Source: Sanghuangporus weigelae (lineage: Eukaryota; Basidiomycota; Agaricomycetes; Hymenochaetales; Hymenochaetaceae). Taken from it: DNA of 64,000 nt. The stretch's first letter is position 1. Each line of letters begins with the position of its first letter. A model generated the notes under the pieces. The model saw only the letters and a list, made by a program, of their open reading frames with translations, did no database searches and was not told the origin of the DNA. Shown here one piece after another: positions 35,228 through 47,133 of this stretch. The translations under genes were made by a program, and so were the position numbers. The DNA lies in contig CP137323.1 in assembly GCA_033182465.1 (NCBI GenBank), positions 1,736,001-1,800,000 of the forward strand. Direction: 5' to 3'.

Positions 35228-37119
35228 CATTTCTCAAAGCAAGTGGACTCTGATTGAACAGTGTAACGATCTCTTCCAGAGCCTTCACATCTCCCTTCAT
35301 CTGAGTCTCAGCTCGATGATTTCCTTCCAACCGTGCCTCCACAAAACGGACTTTGCGAACAGTCGAAGGTGAGTCATCTTTTGGTGTCTGAACATTGATG
35401 TGAAGAGAATCAAAATTTTGACTCTTGTTTGTAGTTCCATCTCTGCCTGTCGTAAATCCTTAGTGGATTGTGAACCTATTGATTCTTTGGGAAAGCCTTC
35501 AATATTATGGACAAACCTTTCGTGTGTTTCAAGTCCCATCCTAGTTGCAGCCTCGAGGCAATGCCAGCCTCACCAATGATTCTGGAAATGGTGCGTGCAC
35601 TCGGTATTTGTATCTTTGCTATAGACGAGCTGATCCCCAGTGATTCACAGTGGTATTTCATGAACTCTGAGATGACGGGTCCACATTTGCTCAGGGACAC
35701 GCCCTGAGCACAAATCCGGTGTACAAGGGCACGAAGTCGAGTGCTGTAATAGCCTTTGTGAGTGTTTCGAACTGTTCGCAATGTGTTTCGGCTGAAAGCT
35801 TTGAGCTGACGTATTTTGGTTTTAGCTCGGAAAAGCTGGACTCGAATGGCTTCATGTCTTTTTTGCTTCCTCAGCAGTCGTTCCCGTAAGCCCTCAGTCT
35901 TCTCCCTATAGTACTGATCTCGTTGCTGACTCTTCTTGCATAGTGTGTCGAGGCCATTCTGCAATATCTCTTGTCGATCGTTGGTAACAACACGCTCGAA
36001 TTCATGAGTAGCGAGCTCGCAAGATGTGCGCATGAACTGTTCTGAGCAAGAACTAATCTGGTTGGATAAGATGCAATTTTTCGCTTCTGCTTCAGTGAGT
36101 TCTGGTTGCTTCCTTGCAAGCTGCAATCGTAATTCTGAGATTCTCTTATCCAGAGTTGATTTTGAGTCGCGCAAACGTTTGATTATGGTCCGGTGATAAC
36201 GAAGGTCGTCGAGGGAGGTCGAGGTACGATTTCGGGCATTATGCAATTGATTTGTGATCAAGGTAAGTGCCTTCCTAGTCTCCACAAGTTCTTCTTTCAA
36301 TGCTGAATTCGTGTTCGTCAGTACCGAATTCTCTTCCTTCGCATCCCTGATCTGTGCTTGCAAGCTGTCAATTTGCTTTGCTTGCTCAATACTCTTTAGA
36401 AGAGCCTCAGTAAGTTCCACAGTCCTCGTCTGCACTTCACCAGTTAAGTTACTGATTTGTGCAGCTGCTGATCGTGTTCTTCTTTCAGGCTCTTCATTTT
36501 CCTTCTCAGCCTGCAGGCTCGAAAGCCTCGCAACTCGAGCATGCTGAGCCAAAAGCTGCCTTTTCCCCTTTTCCTTTGTATTTCTCATCTGTATAAAGAA
36601 TATGAAAGCCGAGTATGCACATTAAGTAATGAATTACATACGTGATGTGATCAGAATTTGTCCCGAAAAGCTTGCTTCTTGTTGATGGGAACAAGTTCTC
36701 GAGAAGTTCAACATTCCTTCTCCTGGTCACGTGTTCGTTTATTTCCTGATCCTGTAGGTTAGCATACACGCAACTCCCATTGAAATACAGGCTTCCACAT
36801 CTTTTTTCTTGCCATTCTAAATACACAGAATGCACTTTTTCATGCTTTTATACAATTCCATTAAAAAAAAATTTTATTGGTCTTTCCTGGTTCTGGAGAT
36901 ATATGCAAAAAAGTGTCATATCTTGCCACTTTTTTAATCGGATTTTTTTTAAAGCCCATATTCGATTTCCTTGAGTACAAATTCATATATTACAAGTTTT
37001 CCAGATACAATCTATGCGTTGTGGACGACGTTGTGTTCGTTCGAAGGCTGGATTCAAAAGTGTGACAACTTTCTCAAGGGATCGACGTACCGGCACGTCG
37101 CGGCATAGGTCGTGGGAAC

Positions 37120-37153
37120 GTACGCGTCAACCTTTGGGATTGCCGGTCCCCAT
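37120..37153 (-). repeat. Right terminal inverted repeat of the transposon
   Basis: Ends GGTCCCCAT, the complement of the left terminus. TAACA lies directly outside at 37154-37158, matching the left target duplication exactly. Confidence 0.85.
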
Positions 37154-37158
37154 TAACA

Positions 37159-38199
37159 ATACATACATGGACAGTACTTACTCTTTCAAAGTTACGCTAG
37201 GTATTTGGCATCATATCACCTGGAAGATGATAACATACTAATATCAAGATTAGGAGGACGATTACAAGGCTTACAGACGGTCATTGCATTCACTCTGAAT
37301 AGCCTGAATATCTTATCTGATGGCGGAAAAGTCATTGTTCTTGCTTCACGATGGTGGTGCTACCAGCCATGGCCCCCGAGTCGATGAACCATAGTACTCT
37401 CAAGCTGGCACCGAGACTGATAATAGCCCGATATTTTATTTGCTCTGCCAATTGTATTGGTCAGAGTCGAACAAATTATAAGTGAGTTTTGACCTGGTAT
37501 TCAAAGGGTGGTGTATGCTGGGTGGTGTATGCTGGCATTTCTAAAGAGGCTCGCGGTTGTGCAATTCGTTGCCGGTAGTGTCCAGGACGCACGAGCTGTA
37601 CTCGAGTTTTTCCTTGCAGCATAGATACTAACGTTACTACAGTATGTATATCTCCTGATTCCTTTCGTGCTCAGAACCATTGGAAGGATCATTTATTCGA
37701 ATCTCAACCGACTGTTTCCTTTCACAGCGTCTGCTAACCCACATATGCCGATGACCATGTCCTATATTCGCGCGTCATAATGAACGTAATCTTGCCTATG
37801 CCATCGCTTGCCATCGACCGGAGGAAAACCGAGGAAAGCACCGATTGGATGCCACTTGCAACACACAGATCTATCTGACCTATAAGTAAGCTCATCGATC
37901 ACCGCAGCAAAGCGTAAAGCCTTGGAGGAGCTCACTACTCTTTCCATCAGCTCCCCAGGCCCTCATCTGGCTTCCTGATTCGACATGACGCGGAACTGTC
38001 TTCAATCAACAGGGCACAATTAGAGCACCTGTGAATACTCGCAAAGCGAACGCAAGAATGCTCAGGTTCTCTCGAGTGGCACCGGAAAGTTGACGTTCAG
38101 GTTCCAGCTGAAGTCGACGGACTTGGTGATGCCTTTGCTCGCTTGTATCCGATTGGATGCCACTCCACTACTGGTTGACTTGTGCCACCCACGAAGCGG
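37159..38199. other. Intergenic, no gene seen
   Basis: Flank between the transposon and the promoter at 38200. A perfect 14-base tandem duplication (GGGTGGTGTATGCT twice) lies at about 37505-37533. Open frames are short. Confidence 0.4.
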
Positions 38200-38206
38200 T
38201 ATAAAA
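38200..38206 (+). promoter_or_regulatory. TATA box
   Basis: GTATAAAATCCC is followed by a C-rich stretch and then, about 125 bases later, the ATG at 38329. Spacing and context fit a core promoter for the membrane-protein gene. Confidence 0.6.
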
Positions 38207-38328
38207 TCCCCCCAGATTCTTCCCCTCACCCCATCGCGACTTGAACTTGAACCTTTATCTCGACACCTCGATTTAGCGACTCTCCTCTGCATCGCACTCA
38301 GTTATTGCTTGAATACTTTTCTGCAACG

Positions 38329-39860
38329 ATGATCTGGGCCCTCGTGGCATCCTCCGTTGCTATAAAGCACCTCCTGCTGTCTTCGCTCTCGAGCGAAACT
38401 GCCTTCGTCGTCGGCTTCTGTATAGAATACTATCATCTTATGCAATATCCGGTCATCCATATGCCCGCCAACCCCATTCTATCTGGCTCTCTCTTGGCAC
38501 AGATACTCGGCGCTGAGGGACCCGTGCCTAAGTACCACGTCGACTCGGACACGATCTGGTACCACTCCTACACTCAGCGTAGACTTCTCGATTTGCTTCC
38601 GCCTCTGCCTTACCATGAACCCGAGCCCCATTTTGACGATCCCACATCCTCGTCCTCGTCCACGTCCACGTCCACGTCCACGTCCACGTCCACGTCCACG
38701 TCCACGGTCCAGGATATACCTGCCAACGATCCCTTGTCGCTGATGCCATCTGGCATCAACTTGGTCCTCATGGCTGGTCTCATCCTAGTTTTCTTCGGCA
38801 TCGTCTTCCGTTTCCTCATCTCCAGGGCACCGCGCTCAGTGGCAGTTCAGTCAAAGTCCATTCTCAAAGATGGTGCTGATGAGCCCCATTGGTCCGCGAT
38901 AAAATGGCTGGTTCTGTTGTGCATTCCGGCCACCTTTGCCCTTGGTCGTGTATCGGTCTCATCTGGACTGTTTGAAGAGATGCGTGATACGATCGTCTTC
39001 ATTGTGGCACTCGCAGTAGTCGTGTTCTCATCGGTTAAGGTCAGTTTCTCCCGATGTTGACGAATCTGGTCTCATGCCACTCGTTCACAGTTGATGTATG
39101 CTTCATCCAACGCCGCCCAGCAACATGTACCATTCCATATACACATTGGCTCATCATCTGCTGACGTGCTTTCCGAGTCACCTGCTATTGTATGTTACTG
39201 AACAGCATCTGGAAAGCGTAACTTACCAATTTTATTCATAAGGATATGGAATCTGCCATTGGCAAAACCAAAGCGAACAGAGGGTGCAAGGATCCAGCAA
39301 TATCTCGTGCCGACTCCATAAACTCTCAGCTTGCTACCGGAAATGAACTGGCCACAATCGATATGAAGGTAGAAGTTTCTTAATCATGACCTCGTATTGT
39401 CCAACGCTAATTATTTCAATGCTCGTTCGTTCTAGACGTTTGCTGTTGCAGCGGCCAGTACTGCGACGAGACACGCAGGAATGTTCGACGAGTTTCCCTC
39501 TGCTTCAATCCCACTCCGCAATGAAAATGACAAACTCGTGCCCCTGGTTACAACACCGCTTAAGGATGACGATACATGCGGCACTATGGTGAGTCCATTA
39601 AATCAACAATCATTTGGCTGAAGCTTACATTCCGTCCGTCCGTACATCAGACGCCCGAAGTGGATAGTGGGACAGAGTCAAGCGAGCCTTCCCTGTTGGA
39701 TGGAGATGAAGATGCTGGCACGATCTCGTCTTCGAGTCCATGTCCTTCCGAAGTTGTCGAGGATCCTGTCTCAGGTTCTCTCTCTACGGGGAATAGTACA
39801 ACAAGGAGGTCGAAGAAAAAGGGAAAGAAGTCTAATTCTCGTCGTAAGACTTCCGGTGAG
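38329..39860 (+). CDS. Unrecognised membrane protein, first copy of the exon-cassette locus
   Basis: ATG at 38329 (MIWALVASSVAIKHLLLSSL) begins a hydrophobic N-terminus. Next is an ectodomain-like stretch with a Ser-Thr dipeptide run encoded by a hexanucleotide repeat, then two or three membrane helices (NLVLMAGLILVFFGIVFRFL, WLVLLCIPATFALGRVSV, TIVFIVALAVVVFSSVK). Splicing at GTCAGT (39043) leads to further exons: LMYASSNAAQQHV, DMESAIGKTKANRG, TFAVAAASTATRHAGMFDEF, and TPEVDSGTESSEPSLLDGDE, ending in a very basic block RRSKKKGKKSNSRRKTS. I do not know the family. The last exons are repeated downstream (see the cassette array), so the true 3' end is unclear: the gene may end near here or continue through several cassettes to about 44250. 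Confidence 0.5.
38648..38706 (+). repeat. Hexanucleotide microsatellite (TCCACG)n
   Basis: About nine units of TCCACG or TCCTCG inside the first exon, encoding a Ser-Thr run. The length is likely to vary between strains. The downstream copy of this gene segment at 41035 lacks it. Confidence 0.9.
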
Positions 39861-42800
39861 TTCTTTGAATTATCATACGTATTGCAGTGGTGTCTGACTT
39901 GGTACTCAAGGGAGACGCTAGACGCCTTGCTCTCCCCGACTGCACATAGGCCCGTTCCGGTGTCGCTTCTTTACTCGCAAAAAAGAAAAAAAAAGGAACA
40001 AACAAACAAACAAACACAAGATCGATATCTATTCTATCACAAATACCTTCTACCTCTCTCTTACCACTCCACATTGTAGACGGCGCGATGAAGGGGTGTT
40101 AAGGGCAGATCGTTGTGATCGCATTCAGACTATTTATTTTTTCTGCTTTGTTTCTATTCTTTCAACAGCTCAACATAACGCCTCGGTCTTCCGGAATACA
40201 GAACCTAGCCTGGATGGCCCATCGCCGCTCGCCCAATGAAGCAGTTACTACTGATATGAAGGTAGAGACTTCCTAATAACGAATTCGTGTTATTCAATGC
40301 TAATTGTTTCAATGCTCGTTTGTTCTAGATGTTTGCCAATGCAGCTACCCGTACCACGGATAGAGAAGCAGAAATGTCTACCGAGCTTATTCCTGTGTTT
40401 TTCTGGCTCCGCATAAACGAAGAAAACTCGCATCTTTTGGGACAACACCGCCCGAGGATGAGGACACGTGCGAAACTATGGTGAGTCCATTAAATAAAAG
40501 ATCATTTGGCCGACACTTACCTGTTTCACCCCTTCCCTTACGTCAGACGCTCGAGTCAGACGGCGGGACAGAGCCAATCAAGCTTTTTCATTTTGATGGA
40601 GATGCCGATGCTGGGACGATCTCGTCTCCGAGTCAGTCTCCTTTCGCAGTCGTCAAGGATCCCTTCTTGTGTTCTCTTCCTACGGGGCATGGTACAACAG
40701 AGAGGACGAAGAAGAAGAAGAAGAAGAAGGGAAAGAAGCCTGGCTCCCATCATACAGCTTCCGGTTAGTTCTCTGAGTTTTGTATATAGCAATGGGTCTG
40801 ATTTGGTACTAAGGGAAAACTCCGAAAGTCTTGCTCTCCTCGACCGTATGTCGGCCCGTGTCATCGGCCGCCTGAACGAGTATCCGGCGATACTGGATCT
40901 GGCCTGGGCGGAGCATTGCTGTCTCGACCAACAAAGCGCTGCCATCGGTATGAAGGTAGAGACTTTCTCAATCATGAGCTCGTTTTGTTCAATGCTAATT
41001 GGTTCCGTACTCATTTGTCTTCCAAAGGTCCCTTGTCACTGATGCCATCTGGCGTCGACCTGGTCCTCATGGCTGGTCTCATCCTAGTTTTCTTCGGCAT
41101 CGTCTTCCGCTTCTTCATCTCCAGGGCACCGCGCTCAGTGGCAGCTCAGTCAGAGTCCATTCTCAAGGATGGTGCTGATGAGCCCTGTCGGTCTGCAATA
41201 AAATGGCCGGTTCTGTTGTGCATTCCGCCCACCTTCATCCTTGGTCGTGTATCGGTCTCATCTGGGCTCTTTGAAGAGATGGCTGACACAATCATCTTCA
41301 TCGTGGCACTCGCAGCAGTTGCGTTCTCATCGGTTAAGGTCAGTTTCTCCCGATGTTACAAATCTAATCTCATGCCACTTGTCCACAGTTGATATATGCT
41401 TCATCCAACGCCGCCCAGCATCAGGGACCATTCCACACTCGAACCGGCTCGTCATCTGTTGACATGCTTTCCGAGTCTCCTGTTATTGTACGTTACTGAG
41501 CAACACCTTCTTGGACGCGTAACTTACCAATTTTGTTCATAAGGATCTGAAATTCGCCGTCAAAGAAGTCAAAGCAAACGGAGAATGCAAGGATTCAGCA
41601 GTATCTCGTTCCGACTCCGCAAAGTCTCGCGGTGCTAGTCCATTCGCGTTTGCTATCGGAAATGAACTAGCTACTATCGATATGAAGGTAAAGACTTCTT
41701 AATCCTGAGCTCGTATTGACCAAGGCTGATTATTTCAATGCTCTAGACACATGCGAATGCAGCGGCTAGTACTATGGAGAGAGACAAAGGAATGTTCGCC
41801 GAGTTTCCTTCTGCTTCAATCCCACTCCGTAATGAAAACGACAAACTCGCATCCCTGGTCACAACACGGCTTAAGGATGACAATATATGCGGCACTATGG
41901 TGAGTCCATCAAATCATCAGTCATTTGGACGAAACTTACTTTTCCGTCGGTCTGTATATCAGACGCCCGAAATGGATAGTGGGATGGGGTCAAGCGAGGC
42001 TCCCCCCTTGGCTGGACATGAAGACGCTGGCACGATCCCGCCTCCGAGTCTGCCTCCTTTTGACGTCGTAGAGGATCCCGCCTCAGGTTCTCTCCCTAAT
42101 ACAGCAAGAAGTCGAAGAAGGGAAAGAAGTCTGACTCTCGTCGTAAGACTTCCGGTAAGTTCTTTGAATTATCATACACATTGCAATGGCGTCTGACTTG
42201 GTACTCAAGGGAGACGCTAAACATCTCGCTCTCCCCGACAGCGTTCCGGTCTCTTCTTACTTCGCAAAAAAAAAAAACACACAAAAGATCGATATCTATT
42301 CTGTCACAAATACCTTCTATCCCTCTATCTCTCTCTTACCACTCCTCATTATAGTCACTACGACGAAGGGATGTTAAGGGTAAACTTTGTGATCGCATTG
42401 ACTATTTCTTTTTTTCTGCTTCCTTTCTATTCTTTCAACAGCTCAACATAACACCTCGGTCTTCTACTATTGTCATTCCCGCCCCCGGAATGAGTTTCAG
42501 GAATACAGAACCTAGCTGGATGGCCCATCGCCGCTCGCCCGATGAAGCAGCTACTATCGATACGAAGGTAGAGATGTCCCAATAATGAGTTCGTGTTATT
42601 CAATGCTAATTGTTTTGATGCTCGTTTGCTCTAGATGGTTGCCAATGCAACTGCCTGTACCACAGATAGAAAAGCAGGGATGTCCGCCGAACTTATTCCT
42701 GCATCTATCCCACTCCGCAGAAACGAAGACGAACTCGCATCTTCGGGAACAACACCACCCGAGGGTGAGGACACGTGAGAAACTATGGCGAGTCCATTGA

Positions 42801-43260
42801 ATAAAATATCATTTGGCCGATACTAACCTCTTCCATCCTTTCCCTTGCCTCAGACATCCGAGACTGACAGGGGGACAGGGACAATCAAATCTCATCATTT
42901 TGATGGAGATACCGATGCTGTCTCCTTTCGAAGTCGCCGAGGATCCCTTCTTGAGTTCTCCTCCTACGGGAAATACTACAATAGGGAGGACGAGGAGAAA
43001 GGAAGGAAGCTTGACACCCATCATACGGCTTCCGGTTAGTTCTTTGAGCTCTGTATATAGCAATGGGTCTGATTTGGTACTTAAGGGAGACGCTGTAAGT
43101 CTTGCTCTCCGTGACCATACGTCGCCCCGTGTATCCGGCATTTCAGGACCTGGCCTGGGCGGAATATTGTCGTCTCAGCCAACAAAGCGCTACCATCGAC
43201 ATGAAGGTAGATATTTCTCAATCATGAGCTCGTTCTAGTTCAAGGCTAATCGTTTCAGTT
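38735..43260 (+). repeat. Tandem segmental duplication, period about 2.3 kb
   Basis: Two direct copies, about 38735-41030 and 41035-43260. Matching landmarks include CTGATGCCATCTGGC (38739/41040), GTTGATRTATGCTTCATCCAACG (39090/41391), CAGCTCAACATAAC (40168/42440) and the GCCCATCGCCGCTCGCC block (40218/42521). The membrane-helix segment of the first gene is repeated as an open frame at 40916-41392 with LVLMAGLILVFFGIVFRF conserved. Differences are mostly substitutions with a few indels. Confidence 0.85.
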
Positions 43261-44260
43261 CAGTACTCATTTGTCCTTGACGCTTGCCAATTCAGCGGCC
43301 AGTATTACGAAGGAAGAAGCAGGGATGCCTCTAGGCTTGTCCTCGTGGGCGGTTGGTGTTGTGAGTCCATTAAATCAATTATCATTTGACTGACACTTAC
43401 CTCTCCCGTCCCTTCCTTTACGCCAGATGCCCAAGGCAGACAGAGGGACAAACTCAAGAGAGCCTGTCCCCTCGAGTGGAGATGAAAACGCTGGCACGGT
43501 CTGGTCTCCGAGCCTGCTTCCTTCCGAAGTCGTTGAGGATCCCGTCTCGCATCCTCTTCCTATGAGGAATAGTACATCGGGGAGGTCGGAGAAGGGAAAG
43601 AAGGCTGCCCCCGTCGCAAGGCTTCCGGTTAGTTCTCTGACTTTTGTATATTGTAATGGTAACTGACTTCGTACTCAAGGGGGGTTGTTTCCCCGACTCA
43701 CACATCGATCTGTGTCGCGGCCCACTCGGATGAGTGTTCGGTGTTGCAGAATTTTGCCTGGGCGGAACATCGCCTTCTCGGCCAACAAAGCGCTTCTATC
43801 GATATGAAGGTATATACTTTCAATCATGAACTCGTCCTGCTCAAGGCTGATTGTTTCAGTGCTCGTCCTAGACACTTGTCAATGCAGTGGTTAGTATTAC
43901 AAAGAGAGAAGCAGGAACACCTGATAAGCTTGTTCCGCGTCTCCCACTCCGCGAAGAGAAAAGCAAATTCGCATCCTTGGGCACAACATCGTCCGAAGAC
44001 GAGGGCAGAGGCGGAACTATAGTGAGTCCATCATATAAAAGATCATTTGGCCAACGCTTAACTCTTCCATTCCTTCTCTTGCCTCAGACGCCTGAGGCAG
44101 ACAGCAGGACAGAGTTAATCAAGCCTTTCATTTTGATGGAGATGCTGGCGCTGGGACAGACTCGTCTCGCATTCTCTTTCTACGCGGAATAGTACATCGG
44201 GAATCTCGTAGAGGACAAAGAAGTCTGGTTCTCATTGGAAGACTTTCGGTAAGTTCTTTG
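39366..44260 (+). repeat. Array of about six exon-intron-exon cassettes
   Basis: Each cassette has an intron starting after ATGAAG (GTAGA.ACTT ... GAGCTCGT ... GCTAATTGTTTCA ... CTAG), seen at 39369, 40261, 40955, 41689, 42568, 43207 and 43808. An exon of about 50 codons follows, then an intron starting GTGAGTCCATTAAAT with ATCATTTGGC inside (39588, 40480, 41898, 42789, 43362, 44022). The next exon starts (T)PE.D.GT and ends in a basic tract. Encoded segments share acidic DGDEDAGTIS-type and VVEDP motifs. Some copies stay open, others carry stops, so the array is a mix of usable and decayed exons. Confidence 0.75.
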
Positions 44261-44484
44261 AACTTATCATATATATGACAATGTTGTCTGACTTGGTACT
44301 CAAGGGAGACTCTAAACTTACTGCTCTCCCCGACCGCACATCTCACCATGTTGCGGTCTCCCAGGACGAATACCCGGCATTACAGGACCTGGCCTGGTCG
44401 GCATATCGCCGTCTCGCCCCGACTGCACATCTTCCTATGTCCGCTAGGGTGAGTACCCGGAATACAGGGCCTAACTTGGGCGGC

Positions 44485-45080
44485 ACATCACCGTCGATCG
44501 ACGAACAGCACTGTTCATTTCATCTCCTTCCCTTCTCCTTTTCTTTATTCAAGGTTCTGTTTCTGTTCTTCGTATCTCTCCATCTGCTCACATCTCCCAC
44601 CACGATTTTACACCTACATCAGTTTGTTTCTGCTCCCCTCTGTAACTATGATATTCATAGTTGCGTCCGATCCGTATCGTCCGTTCTCAGCATCATCTTC
44701 TAATTCCTTGCAAATATAACACCTGCAGTATCTACATATTCATATAACACTTTACATAATGAGCCTATCCATCACCGTCAGTCGACGAACAGCACTGTTC
44801 ATTTCATCTCCTTTCTTTCCTCTTTTCCCTTTTTCCCTTTCCACCTCAAGCATTCCATTTCTGTTCTTCGTTCAACTGCTTCTGGTCACATTTCCTCTCG
44901 CCGATTTCCTGCCTGCATCGATTTTTCCTCTTTCCTCTGTTACTATAGTGTTCGATAGTTGCGCTCGATCCATTCCGCCTATAATAAGCCCTTTACCTTA
45001 ATTTTTTGCGCCCTTCTTCTGTTCTCTGTAGTATTGTCTTCACCGCCCAATTTACTCCCCACTTTGCTATCTACATATAT
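44485..45080 (+). repeat. Direct repeat, period about 285 bp, pyrimidine-rich
   Basis: GACGAACAGCACTGTTCATT at 44499 recurs at about 44784, followed in both copies by CATCTCCTT-rich sequence and TTTCTGTTCTTCG. A weaker third copy may start near 45030. It lies downstream of the cassette array and may be part of its duplicated 3' region. Confidence 0.6.
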
Positions 45081-46254
45081 CAGTTAGTCTCTACTCTCAT
45101 CTATTGTTATAACATTTATCTATTACATCTCGTCCGTTGTTTTAGCATCGTCTTCTAGGTCCTTGCAAATGCATACCCATGCAACATTTTATACAATGAA
45201 CTTAGTTGACTGTTGTATGGTCAGGTTTGCAGACCGACCGGCTAGGGAGAAAATGGTCCGGTTGCAGTAAAGACTTGCAATTGAGGAGGAAAGGTCATTT
45301 CCTAAGTCCTAACGAATGCATGCATATGTGCTAGCTGGTGTTACTTTGAAATTGCGCGAGCACTCGCTTCATCTACATTGGACGCGAATAATGGCATCGG
45401 GAATCGCTAGCACCATGGAATGAAGTAGCACATATGAACACCAGGTGCTTTCTCAGTGGGATGTCATCTGGAAATACTCTTTGTTTGTCATTAAATTAGT
45501 TTTGTTTCCAGAACAAGGTAGGTGTGAACATTCGCGCAACACAAGCTTATTTGTCGCTTCTCAAGGTTCGTATCCTATAGGTCTCGCGACAATCCCCTTC
45601 TCGTTTATTGTACCACTTCGAGCTAGAAAGAAGTTCCTAAAAGCAAGCAGTGTCGATGTATTTTCATATCTTCCAGTATACCTAGAATCCAAAAAATACT
45701 CTACGCACCGAACTCCAGATCGTAGATTCCGGAATGCTCCCAGAGGCATGGAAATAGCTGAGATTTTTTTCAGTTCGGAACTCGAAATTAACAGAAGAGC
45801 ACGGATTCATATGGAGTCCTCCTGCTCTAAAAAGCGTTGGGTACCTGTTCTGCTCATCGTACGCGTGCAATTTAATTGACGCATGTATAGCACACGGTGG
45901 CTTCCGATGCGCTTCCTGCCTGAAACACGGAGCTAGGGACAAGTAACAGTGCGCTGTTCTAACGATATCGGAAGCAATTCGGTGCTTCAGAAAGTCACAG
46001 GCTGCACGTACTATTTTCAGAGGGATGGCTTGCAGGATATGATCTCGCAGCGCCGAGACCACCTTGAGACACAATACGGATAAAACAATGCATGAGCCGC
46101 GTAGCATCTGGGACTCGATTTTTGTTGTACAGCAAGATAATAAATAATTCATGTTGCGCCGAACTTTGAGCCTGAGACTTCAGCGAGTACACCAAAGGCT
46201 ACACATCCATTACCGAGTTCTGTCAGCGTACCATCACGTATAGATATTTTTAAG
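45081..46254. other. Flank of the retrotransposon cluster, no confident gene
   Basis: Open frames of 144 codons (45445-45879, plus) and 156 codons (45682-46152, minus) overlap each other; neither shows a motif I recognise. It could be host flank or unrecognised element sequence. Confidence 0.3.
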
Positions 46255-46783
46255 ATGTTGAGCTCACGGTGCCTTCAGTATGAGGGCATACGTACGGTAA
46301 CGAGAGAACGTTCGTTCTTATTATACACTGACCTTCCAGAGGTCTTATATACTACTGATACAGCACGTGCTAATGTTACATAATACGATTATATTCTAAT
46401 ACTCCCCTTCAATCTAATAATTTCTGAATGATTAGATTGTTTAATTGTCGATGAGTCCGATTAACGAATTTAAATGATTGAATTGTTTAGTGTTGAGCGC
46501 TTTTGTTAACGTGTCTGCACGTTGATTTGTAGTTGGTACATAATTAACTCTTATTGAGTGATTTTCGATATAACAATGTACGAAGGCTCTTCGCCTATCT
46601 AAGTGTTTTGTTCTAATATTGTGTGAAAATTCATCAATTTGAACATCTCTTATAGCCGCTTCGTTATCTGAATAAATTGTGATTAATCTATCACTTTCTT
46701 TTATATTTAATTCTTCGATGAAGTGTTTAATCCAAATAGCTTCTTTGGTAGCATGTTGTAATGCTTGAATTTCTGCTTCATAT
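46255..46783 (-). mobile_element. Ty1/copia 3' piece: RNase H end, polypurine tract and LTR
   Basis: On the minus strand, 46441-46783 encodes the end of a copia RNase H (EAEIQALQHATKEAIWIKHF, and later NIRTKHLDRR). A polypurine tract (GAAGGGGAG, 46402-46410) is followed by a probable short LTR of about 150 bases (about 46255-46401) with a TATATAAG promoter-like site. The piece ends abruptly at 46783 against the gypsy LTR, with CATAT at the junction. A fossil fragment; its upstream part is the oppositely oriented piece at 59071-63146. Confidence 0.75.
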
Positions 46784-47133
46784 TGAAAGGATCCGCTCAA
46801 AAACTCGCATCAGGATCGACACGATCAACAGATCTACACGATCAGCTTTCCAAACGCGACCGGTAACCAAGCCAGCTATCAAAGGCCCAAGCAATCGAGC
46901 GGCCTAGGCAACAGTAACCCGTTACCACCCGAGCGCTAGAAGCACCGAAGCGGATACGTAATCCCGCTAACAGCTAACACCGCCGACCGCCTATTACCGC
47001 GGACTACCACTCTAACGCCGCCGACCAAGCAACCAGAGCGACCTCGATCAAAAGAAGCGATCAAACTTCTTAGAAGTCCAGAAGCACAACTACTAAAGCC
47101 TAAACGCTAAAAGGCTAAAGGCTAATAAGGTTT

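Larger units (their letters stand above)
31637..36835 (-). pseudogene. Large transposon protein (candidate DDE transposase), interrupted
   Basis: A gene of about 1100 codons with about six introns. Exon 1 starts MHSVYLEWQEKRCGSLYFNG at 36835. Exon 2 (36588 to 35517) is a long coiled coil of about 230 residues, then a basic segment. Exon 3 begins at 35446 with RDGTTNKSQNFDSLHINV, exon 4 has 'SHGDHAEDQK' and 'VWAGCGMHKELNSVKGG', exon 5 has 'FTFPDTSNTRYSSYLDAAAE', and after the LTR come 'HLEENIYYGLQDSPTLTELA', 'TWECFSSEF' and 'WMPATNDANEGALGSLRLF'. D (DGTT), D (GDHAED), CxxH (CGMH) and E (NDANEG) are spaced like the DDE-CxxH-E layout of hAT-related transposases; this is inference. The stop is at 31637-31639. 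This copy has one in-frame stop at 34709-34711 and the LTR insertion, so it is not expected to make a full protein. Confidence 0.65.
30867..37153 (-). mobile_element. DNA transposon, 6.3 kb, 34-bp TIRs and 5-bp TSD
   Basis: Terminal inverted repeats at 30867-30900 and 37120-37153 match over 34 bases with three mismatches and begin ATGGGGAC. The direct repeat TAACA immediately flanks both ends (30862-30866 and 37154-37158), as expected for a target-site duplication. The element carries one large minus-strand gene (31637-36835) and has itself been hit by a solo LTR at 32681-34264. Related proteins are, to my knowledge, widespread as uncharacterised proteins in mushroom genomes. The 5-bp duplication and the motif set do not let me assign a named superfamily; Transib-like elements also make 5-bp duplications, but I see no sequence link. 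Confidence 0.8.

Noticed and set aside
38528-38819. Minus-strand frames rich in WTWTWT or VDVDVD dipeptides.
   Set aside because: They are the antisense reading of the TCCACG microsatellite in the membrane-protein gene.
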